From: an uncultured Caulobacterales bacterium
GTDB lineage: Bacteria > Pseudomonadota > Alphaproteobacteria > Caulobacterales > Caulobacteraceae
Assembly (NCBI GenBank): GCA_903840435.1
Contig: CAIMFV010000017.1
Coordinates: forward strand, 46,397 to 110,396
DNA: 64,000 nt
Reading direction: 5' to 3'
The notes under the pieces: generated by a model
Seen by the model: only the letters and a program-made list of their open reading frames with translations
Told to the model about the DNA's origin: nothing
The model's database searches: none
Made by a program: the position numbers and the translations under genes
In this document: positions 38,761 to 49,100 of the stretch, one piece after another
Layout of the letters: the number at the start of each line of letters is the position of its first letter
How positions within the stretch are numbered: position 1 is the stretch's first letter

Positions 38761-40023
38761 GTGAATATCCTGCTGGTTCACCAGAATTTTCCCGGTCAAT
38801 ACAAGCATCTGGCCCGTATTTTCGGCGCCGATACCCAGCACAAGGTCGTGGCCCTGACCATGGCGGCGCCGGTGGAAATTCCGGGCGTTCGCGTCATCCG
38901 CCACGCCTGGAACCGGGCCAAGACGACGCCCCACCTCTTTATGACCGATCTCGACCAACAGGTGCAGCGCGGTCAGTCAACGGCCCATGCGGCCAGGGCC
39001 TTGGCGCAGGAAGGATTTTATCCCGATGTGATACTGGCCCATCCGGGCTGGGGCGAGGCGCTCTTTTTAAAGGATGTGTTCCCGAAAGCGGCGTTGATCT
39101 GCTTTCAAGAGTTTTTCTATCGGTCGTCTGGCAGCGACGTGGATTTCGACCCGGAATTTCCCAAGTCGTCCGAGCTGCATCTCTACCATTTGCGAATTCG
39201 CAACGCCAATATCCTGCTCAACCTCGATGCCGCCGACGCCAATATTTCCCCCACCGCTTGGCAGAGAGATCAGTTCCCGTCGGTCTATCGCGATACCATG
39301 GCGCTGATCCATGATGGGATCGATACGGACGCCGTGCGCCCCAACCCTGAGGCCTGGATGCAATTGGCGCGCGATGGTCGGCGCCTAAGGCCCGGCGATC
39401 CGGTGGTCACCTTCGTCAATCGCAATTTCGAGCCCTATCGTGGGTTCCACAGCTTTCTGCGCGCCGTGCCGATGATCCTTGATCGCTGTCCCAATGCCAC
39501 GGTGATATGCGTTGGCGGCGATGAGGTCAGCTATGGGGCGCAACCGCCGAAAGGGGAGACCTGGCGCAGCTTTTATCTCCGCCAAGTGTTTGGGGATAAG
39601 GGGCCTCCGGACAACCTGCGCTTTGTCGGCAAGATCGCCTATCCCCTGTTTCTCAACCTGTTGCAGGTCAGCGCCGCGCACGTTTATCTGACCTATCCCT
39701 TTGTTTTGTCCTGGTCGATGCTGGAGGCGATGAGCGCAGGCTGCGCCGTCATCGGCTCGAACACCCCGCCTGTGGCCGAGGTGATTGAGGATGGCGAGAA
39801 TGGCCGCTTGGTGGATTTCTTCTCGCCTGCCGCCATTGCTGATCGGGTCTGTGAGGTGCTGGAGCGTCCGCGTGAGTTTACCGATATGCGCGCGCGCGCC
39901 CGACAAACCGTGATTGACCGCTACGACCTGACCCGCGTCTGTTTGCCCGAGCACCTGAACCTCATCCACCGCGTGACGGGGCAGGGTTGCGAGCAGACTT
40001 GGGCCAAGGGCGTGGCAAGCTAG
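38761..40023 (+). CDS. Glycosyltransferase, GT4-like
   Basis: 420 residues from the GTG at 38761, four bases after the ABC exporter stop. The start NILLVHQNFPGQYKHLARIF and the DFDPEFPKSSELHLYHLR region match GT-B glycosyltransferases, while YLTYPFVLSWSMLEAMSAGCAVIGSNTPPVAEVI near the C-terminus carries the nucleotide-sugar-binding E-x7-E of GT4 enzymes. It is probably cytosolic. It is the last gene of the plus-strand operon and may glycosylate the giant protein or TpsA before export, or add to a surface polysaccharide; sequence alone does not decide. Confidence 0.85.
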   Translation: MNILLVHQNFPGQYKHLARIFGADTQHKVVALTMAAPVEIPGVRVIRHAWNRAKTTPHLFMTDLDQQVQRGQSTAHAARALAQEGFYPDVILAHPGWGEALFLKDVFPKAALICFQEFFYRSSGSDVDFDPEFPKSSELHLYHLRIRNANILLNLDAADANISPTAWQRDQFPSVYRDTMALIHDGIDTDAVRPNPEAWMQLARDGRRLRPGDPVVTFVNRNFEPYRGFHSFLRAVPMILDRCPNATVICVGGDEVSYGAQPPKGETWRSFYLRQVFGDKGPPDNLRFVGKIAYPLFLNLLQVSAAHVYLTYPFVLSWSMLEAMSAGCAVIGSNTPPVAEVIEDGENGRLVDFFSPAAIADRVCEVLERPREFTDMRARARQTVIDRYDLTRVCLPEHLNLIHRVTGQGCEQTWAKGVAS

Positions 40024-40098
40024 GCCCCCACCGCCAACAAAGTCTGCAAAAAGCGCGACCATATGCCGCAGATTGCAGGGGGTGCGTCAATTTTCTTC

Positions 40099-40116
40099 TT
40101 AAGGGTGTGCCCTTAA
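40099..40116. promoter_or_regulatory. Perfect palindrome in the tpsA leader
   Basis: TTAAGGG-TGTG-CCCTTAA is an 18-bp perfect inverted repeat (7-bp arms, 4-bp spacer), 74 bp before the tpsA start. It could be a dimeric operator or an RNA hairpin; no U-run follows it on the plus strand. The 167-bp gap (40024-40190) must contain the tpsA promoter if tpsA is not read through from the exporter operon. Confidence 0.45.
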
Positions 40117-40190
40117 ATGGAGTTATGAGTACTTGCGCGCGACTCCGTTCCGCCGCGCCTGTGACTGTTCATTCCTAGGGATGTGACCCG

Positions 40191-43100
40191 ATGCGTAATT
40201 GGTACAAGAGCTCGACCTCGCGCGTGGCCTTGGCGGCTGGCTTGGCTTTGGTGGCGCTCGCGACATCGGGCGGTGCGCTGGCGGGGCCGACAGGCGGGCA
40301 GGTGGCGGCGGGGCAGGCTACCATCTCAGGCCAGGGCACGAGTGCGGTGGTGGTCACCCAAACCACTGACCGCTCGATTATTACGTGGCAGACCTTCAAC
40401 ACCACCAGCGGCCAGTCCATCCAGTTCGTCCAACCCAATAGTTCGTCGATTGCCTTGAACCGCGTGGTCGGCGGCGGGCCGTCATCCCTAAACGGATCGC
40501 TCACCGCCAATGGACGGGTCTTTATTATCAATCCCAACGGCGTGCTGTTCGGCAAGTCGTCCCAGGTCAATGTGGCGGGGCTGTTGGTGTCGTCGGCCGA
40601 TGTCAATTCGGCGAGCTTTATGTCCGGCGCCAGCAAGTTAAGCTTTGACACGGCCGGGTCGCCCTCCGCTGTGATTGAGAATGATGGTAATATCACCATT
40701 GCCGATTCCGGTCTGGCGGCGTTTGTCGCGCCGCAGGTGATCAATTCTGGCATCATTACCGCCCGCTATGGCCAGATCGCCATTGGCGCGGCTGAGACCT
40801 TTACCCTCGATTTGAATGGCGACGGCTTGATTAGCTTTGCGCCGGGGGATGGGGCCACCACATCCTCCCAATCCGGCGCCGCGATCCAGGCGGGCGGACA
40901 AATCTTGGCCAGTTCCGGCACCGTCACCTTGACGGCGGCCACGGCACGGCAGGTGGTCAATCAGAGTATCGAGGTTACGGGCCTCGTCTCGGCTGCCTCC
41001 ACCAGTGTCACCGCAAATGGCAAGGTGCACCTGGGCGGCGGGGCTGTGACCCTGGCGGCTGCTGGTGATGTCAAGCTCGACCAGAGCGCCAGCCTCAGCG
41101 CCGCCTCAGCCCAAGGACAGGGGGGGCAGATCACTGTCACGGGGGCCAATATCGAGGTGGCCGGGGCCAAATTGACCGCCTCGGGCGCCACAGGCGGCGG
41201 ACAGGTGCTGATCGGTGGCGGCGCCCAGGGCCAGGGGCCCTTGGCTCATGCAAAGACCACGGTGCTTGACCCCGGAACCCAAATCACTGCCGACGCGACG
41301 GTAAAGGGCAATGGCGGCCATGTGGTCCTCTGGTCCGATCAAGCGACGAGCTTTGCTGGCCTGATTTCCGCCCGTGGCGGGCCCATGGGCGGCAATGGCG
41401 GCTTGGTTGAAACCTCCAGCGCCAATAATTTGCAAATTCTAGGTTTGGTCAGCGCCGATGCGCAGTCTTCAGATGGGTCCGATGGCACTTGGCTGCTCGA
41501 CCCGGCGGACATCACCATTGTCGCCACAGGCGCCAATGCTGGCGTCACCCAAACCGGGGCCACATGGGCTGCCTCCGGCGCGACGGGAACCTTGGCGGCA
41601 ACCACGATCAATGCGGCCCTTCAAGCCGGAACGAATGTCATCGTCGATTCCAACAGCGGAGGCGGCAAGGCGGGCACGAATGGCAATATCACCTTCAACA
41701 GCACTGCTGCCGCGCCGATCACCATCAGCAGCGGGACCAAATCCGCAACCCTAACCCTCAATGCGGCCTTAGGAATTGATTTCGGTACCAATACGACCTT
41801 CACCGCCACCACCGGCACAATCAGCGTCAATGCGACGGCCAGTGCCGGTGTGATCAAGGGTGTCGGCACCGTCTTCAACACCAATGGGGGATCGGTGAAC
41901 CTGAGTGCCATCAACCCGCCAGCGCCGGGAACGACGTGGCAGGTGAACAACGGCACCACCTATGCGCAAAATGCGGCATCACTTTATCTGTCAAGCTACG
42001 TGGGGACGATTTCAGGGGGGCAGTCCTATGCGACGAACGCCCCGATGAATTGGAGTGGGGCCATCTATTTCAATGGCCTGATCCTGAACGTTGGATCGGG
42101 AACCGCGATCCTTACCGGCGCTGCGGGCACCAATGAGCCCAAGACCAATGGCCTTGATTTCAACTATGACAGCGGCGTGCTGCTCGGTGGTATCGTCCAA
42201 CTGACCACGGCCTCGGCCTCGTCAGGCGCCATCACCATCAATGGCACGGGGCGCATTGGTGTGATGCTCGGCGCGCCGTCGATTAATATGGTCACCAATG
42301 GCAATGTGACCATCAATGGCACTGCGTCCGGCTTGACGCCCTTGGGCGCGGGCATTGGCCTTGGCTATGATTATGTCGTCCCCGTGGGGCAGACGGGCGC
42401 GGGGACCAAGCTTAATGCGGTCTTGGATCAATCCGGTAATCTGACCCTCAACGGTGCCTATTCGGGAACGGCGGTCTCCGGCACCTCGTCCTTCACCTAT
42501 ACCGCGAACGGGACGACCTATACCATGGGGTCGACGGCGCAAGCAGGCGTTGCATCAATCCTGACGACCGGGGCAACGATCCAAAATGCTGGAACGGGCA
42601 CGGTGTCAATCACGTCGAAGCCCAGCGTGGCTAAGGATGATTCGAACGACCCCCAATACGGGGTCTTTTTCACCAATGTGACGATGCTCAATGCGACCAG
42701 CGGCACCTTCTCGATCAACGCGAATGGCGGTTATGGTGATTATCTGAACTATTCCAACTCTGTATCGATCTCCAACAGTGCCGCCGGAACCTTTCAGCTG
42801 GTCGGACAAACAGTCTTCAACTCGACGCAAAAGGCGGGCGTCAATCTTTGGCTGACCAGCCTGACCAACGGCACTGCCGGGGCGAGCAATACGGGCAGCA
42901 TGACCATTTCCGGAACCGCTTCTGGAACCTCAACCTCTGGCTCGGGAGTCTTTCTGAATGTTGCCTCCACAAGTCCGCCGATCAATAATTATGACAGCCT
43001 TCAAATTACGGGCGCATCTCAATTTAGCATCGGCTTACAAGCTTTCGCCCCCGGCGAGATCGCGAACTATGGCAGCCAACTGACGCTGCAAGGCACCTCG

Positions 43101-46100
43101 ACCAACAGTTGGGGCGTTACCGTTCAAAATTTGACCCTCGACCAATATGGCCCGGCGTCCAGCGTGGTCTCTTTGATCGGATCGGGGGCTGTCGGTTTAA
43201 TTTTCAGTGATACGAATGGGTTCACGAATGTGTTCAACCGCAATGGCAATGGCGGGGCCTTTGTGGTTCAAGGGACGCAAAATTCAGCGGGGTATTTGAC
43301 ACAGGGGGCTATTCAATTCCAGTTGGCTTCGTCGGTTACGAGTCTGACGACCAATGACCTTTATAGCCAAGCCAACCCGAGCGCCGCTGGCATAAAACTG
43401 ATTGGCATTGCGGCCAATGGTTATGGCGTGAATTTTGGGACACAGACCTCCATCACCACCAAGTCGGGTTCGCTGGAAATTGATGGCAATGTGCCGACGC
43501 CGGGTTTGCCGACGCCGGGAAACGGAGCGGGGATTTATTTTAATGCCGGTACCAACGGCCTTAGCTTGGCCAATAATGGTACGACCCTCACCCTCTATGG
43601 CATGTCCACAGGCGCTCCGGGCCTGTTGTCGGCCACCACTAGTCTTGGGCCCTTGATCCTTAGCGGATCAAGCTCCGGCGCCATTTCCCTGGTCGGGTAT
43701 TCCAGCAATCCGGTGACGAATGCCCTGCCCGCCGTCTCTTTGAACTTCACGACCTTGACCGATACGGCCACCTCGCCACTCTTGATAACCGGGGTCAATA
43801 CCGGCAGCGGCGGGGGCTTGGCGCTTACCCTTTCGGGCGCGGCCGGCAATGCCGCGCCGTTTGCAGTGACAGGCCCCGGGTCAGTCGCGCTTAGCGGGAC
43901 GACCAATACCAGCGCCAGCGCAGCGGGGTCGAGCTCGGGCCTCAGTTTGAATGTCAGCGGTGGAGGACTTGTTTATGACTCGTCTCTCACCCTTTACGGC
44001 TATGCGGCGGGCAGTGGCGCCGGGGTCAATCTGACGGCTACGGGCGGCATCAATCCGCAGACCACACTGCCCAGTGGCGCCACGGTCAGCTATTCGGTCC
44101 CTCTGACGGTCATCGGCGCCTCGGGGTTTGGGGTGGGCGTCAGTCTAAATGCGGCGAGCCTCTATGCCTCAGACCTCTACCTGATCGGCAATCCGACCAC
44201 AGGCAATAATGGCGGCCTCAGCCTGCCCAGCATCATCCCGAGCGTCGCCACGCCGGGCTCAGGCACCGGGCTTTCGCTGACAGCGCCGATTTTGAACGCC
44301 TCAAGCGCTACCCTTATCGGTAACTCGACGGCGGGCACGGGTGTGACCATGTCCGACACCGGGTCCATCACCATTACCAACGCCTTGACCATCATCGGTG
44401 ACCCCACAGCTGGCTCGGGCATTGGTGTTGCCCTCTCAACGGGGGCATTGAACGCAGGATCGATCGCCATTACCGGCTATTCGACGGCGGCGGCGGGTGT
44501 CACGATCACAGATGGCGGCGCCTTCACTGCGGGCACGTCCACCACACCCGCCAACATCACCCTGACCGGCGGCTCGACGGGCACCACCTCAAATGCGGCG
44601 GGTATCAGCTTGTCGACCTCGACGCTTACCGCCGGTACCTTGAGTATTACAGGGACGGCGACGGCGGGCGCGGGCGTCTCTCTCATCGCCAACAGCCTCA
44701 CCGCCAGCCCGACCAAGGTCAGCCAAGCCCTGATAAAGGGGACCTCGACATCGGGCACAGGCTTGGCGCTGGCGCTCAATGCCCTGAGTGCGCCAAAAGG
44801 GATAGGTTTGTCCGGCACATCCACCAGCGGGACGGGTCTTTCCTTCCTGGGCGGAACGACCTCTGCCGCCTTTTCGCTGACCGGTCTCTACGCCACATCG
44901 TTGACTGGCCAAACGGCGACAAATTGCACCCTGGTCTGCTTCAGCGGCAGCTCGACCCGGGGGACGGGGTTGAGCGCCACCCTCTATGGTCTCAGCGATA
45001 CGGCAAGCCTGCTCTTCTTCGGTAACTCCACCTCCAGCACCGGGCTTTCCTTTACCGGGGGCGGGTCGTCGACGGCCTTTGCCACTTCGGGCATTAGCTA
45101 TGTCATTGGCAATCTGCAACTTGTCGGCGCCTCGACCAGCGGCACGGGGCTCGCCTTACAAACCTATGGCGCCTGGACCAATGGGCTGGGTCTGACCGGA
45201 ACTGGCACGTCGGCCAGCGGAACCGGGCTCAACTTTGCCATGACATCGGTGGGCACGCCCGCTCCCTCGGTCAATAATGGCTCCAGTTCGCCCGCCCAGT
45301 CGCCTGCCGGTCTCAACCTCACCGGCATCAGCACCACAGGCACCGGTCTCAATTTTGCCAGTAGCGCTTACGGTCTTTTGAACGGGACGTTTTCGTTTAC
45401 CGGCCAATCAAATGGCACCGCGTCAACGCCAAGCGGGTCGGGGATTACTTTTGCCTCGGCAAGTCCGCTCCTGACCTTAACCCAGGCCAATCTCACCCTG
45501 ACGGGTACGCGCACGGCACCGGGCGCGGGGACCTCTGATCTGGTATTATCGGGCCTGACCGCCACCGGCGACGCCAATTCGACCATTACCCTCAATGGTA
45601 ACTATATCAGCTTTACCAATCTGACCTTTAATGGCTTCACGGCCATCACCCTTGACCCGACCGACCTTACCTCCGGCTTTTCACTCCTTGGCCAGACCCA
45701 AGGCGCCAATATTTTCGTCAATGCCGCATCGAGCGCCAATGCGGCGACCTTGACCCTTGGCTCAAACTCCGAAACCGGCCCAACCACCCTCGCATCGGTT
45801 ACTGACAATGAAACCGGTGCGGTTTCAATCTTCGGGGGATCGGGCGCATTAAGCCTTGGCGGGTTGACGGCAAATTCGACGACCAATGTCTATGTCTTGG
45901 ACGCAATTGGGACTGTTGCCTCTGCGGGCCTTACCATCACCGGACCGCTTTCCGCCACCAAGGCGGCCGTGGTCCTGGGCAGCAATGGTGGGATCCGCGA
46001 TACCGCGACGGTCAAGGCCGCCAGTTTAGCCGTGCAAGCGGGGGGCGCGGTGACGCTAAATAATACCAGCAACGCCTTCCCACTCCTGGCGGTCAGCACA

Positions 46101-49100
46101 AGTAGCGGCAATATCGATATTTTCGATTCCAGCAGTGTCACCCTGACCAGTTTGAGCGGCGCGACCCGTTCCATCAAAGGTTTGGTCGACAATTCGTCAC
46201 TGGCCTCCGATACGGTAAGGCTGATTTCAGCGGGCGCGATCAATATCAGCCAGCCCGTCTCGGTTGCCAGTTCGGGCTCCAGCGCAACGCCAGCCCTGAT
46301 CTTGGCGGCTGGCTATGGGCAAAACGTCGCCACGCAGAGCACCAATGGGATTGTGGCGTCGGGTGCGGATGTCGCTTTGACAGGCGACATGCTGTTCGCT
46401 CCGGCCAATGCGATCAATATTGGCGGCCAGGGCACAGCCATCATCTATACCGGAACCCTGGCCGGCAGTGCTGGCTTGACCGATGCCAGTGACGGAGGTG
46501 TGGGAACGCTTGGCGGCTATCGCTATAATTCCAGCCTGACTGCGAAAAACTACAGCTTGGAATTGGGGGCTGGCATTGATGTGGTTTATCGGGAACAACC
46601 GCAGCTGACCTCGACTTGGTCGGTTCCGGGCGCTGTGTTCGCCAATTCGGGGACCGGCGCCACCGCGACCCTTACCTATAATGGCAAGCCCGTGGCGCCC
46701 GGCCTCGCCATCGCCTCCCAGCTTTTTAATGGCGATACAATTACCCTGTCTGGCACCTTGAGCGCTTCCCTCAGCGTGGCGGCCACCGGGACAAACCCGT
46801 TGAACAATGGCGCAGCTCAGGACGTGGGCACCTATAGTTTTGGTGCCACCTCGATTTCCAACGGGCTCGGCTATGCGGTGATCGCGCCGGGTCCGCTGAG
46901 CCTGACCATTAACCCCTATATTCTGAACGTAACCTATGGGTCGGGATTGAGCGTCCAGTCCAAAACCTATGATGGCACGACGACCGCCAACCTGACGGTG
47001 ACCGGCGCGCCCACCGCTGCACTGTTGGGCAATGATGCGCAGTCGGTCGCGGTGAGCTATGCGAATGGGACTGGACCCACGGGCGTCTATGCCCAAGCCG
47101 ATGTCGGAAACAATATTGCGGTCAGTCTGAATAATCTTGCGCTCGTGTCGCTGTCGAAGACGAACGCCAATGCCAATATTATCAGCGACTATACTGTGGT
47201 GGGACCGGCAAATCTCACCGGGACAATCACGCCAGCATCCTTGACCATCTCGGGGATTTCGGCCCTGTCGCGGGCCTATAATGGCGGTTACGGTGCCCAG
47301 TTGCAGGTCTCGAACAACGCCACCATCAATGGATGGGTTTCGACGGCGGACAGCAGTTCCGTCGGGGTGAACCTTGCGGCCCTGAGCGGATCTTTCAACA
47401 CCAATCAGGTCGGCAACAATCTCTCGGTCAATATTTCCGCCCCAACCCAAGGCAGTGGGCCGACGGTGTTCACCGGCTCATCAAGTGCCATCGCCCATAT
47501 TTTACAAGACTACACCTTGGTGCTTCCAAATGTGACGGCCAATATTACGCCGGTCACCTTGACCTATAATGCAAATTCACTGTTGGTCCCGACGCTGACT
47601 TATAATGGCTCGACCAATGCGACGATCAATGTCGCGAACCCGGCTAATCCCAATCTGTTCAGCGGCTATGTGGGTAGCGATACCAGCGCCACCACGCCTG
47701 CCGTAACCACGAAGATGGCGGGAACCTATGACGCGCCGGATGCTGGAAATCGGACGGTCACCATCACGCCGGGTTCGATCACCCTTAAGGGCGCCAATGC
47801 CAATGACTATCTGGTACCCACCATTTCCTTAGCCGCATTGATCAAGCCCGCGACCTTGGTGGTATCGGGATTGACCGCCGCTAATAAACAATATGACGGG
47901 ACGAGTTTAATCCTGATCGACACCAGCGGCCTTAACCTCAATATTCCGGTGGCCGCAGATGTTGGAAAGCTTAGCTTAACCGGAACCCCAACCGGTCTCG
48001 CCGCGCAAAAGGATGTGGGCGGCAATATTGCCGTGAGGGTCCAGAATTTGGCCTTGGCCCAAGTCGGACCTTGGCAAAACTACACCTTGGTTATTCCTCA
48101 ACTGACAACCGCCATCACGCCTGCGCCCCTCACCATCGGCGGGCTTTCTGTCCAGACCCGTGACTATGACGGCACCACTGTGGCGAACCTGCAAGGCGCC
48201 GCCCAATTGGTGGGGCTATTGGGAGGCGATCAGGTCCAGTTAAGCTCTGCGGGCGTGACGGCGAATTACGCCACATCGAGTGTGGGTGTGAACAAGCCTG
48301 TCAGCTTGACGTCGACAAGCTATGGCCTGACGGGCGCACAAGCTTTTGATTATACGCTCACCCTACCCAGCTTGAGCGGCACCATCACGCCAAAGACGCT
48401 AACGGTCTCCGGGCTATCGGCCACCAACCGAACCTATGACGGCTCGACGATTGACGCGGTCACCGGCGTTCCCACCCTGAACGGCGTCGTCAAGGGCGAC
48501 AGCTTGGCCATCAACACGGTCGGCCTGTCTGGGACCTTGTCTGACCCCAATGTCGGTCTGCAAAATGTCACGGTCCAAGGTCTAACCCTCTCCGGCGCCA
48601 GTGCCTTGAACTACACCTTACAGGTTGATGTCTTGAGCGCCGCGATCACGCCCGCGCCCCTCACCGTGTCCGGCTTGACGGCCCAATCCAAGACCTATGA
48701 TGGCACGACCCTCGCCACCTTGACCGGCACAGCCCAGGTCTCTGGGATCATCACAGGCGATCAGGGCGCTTTACAAGTGCTTGGAACGCCGTCTGGCGCC
48801 TTTGCGTCGGCCAATGTCGGCGTCAATTTGGCGGTAACGCTCAAGGGCGTCACCTTGGGCGGCGCAAAGGCCTATGATTACCAATTGCTGCCGACCACCC
48901 TTTCTGCGTCCATTTCGCCCGCCACGCTGACCTATTTGGCGTCGCCCTCGACCCGTTTGCTGGGCACGCCCAATCCGCCCTTGACCGGAACCGTGACCGG
49001 CCTCGTCGCAGGCCAGACCCTGGCCAGCGCCACCACCGGCACGCTGAACTTTACCTCACCTGCGGGCACATACGCGTCCTACGGGTCCTATCCGATTGAG

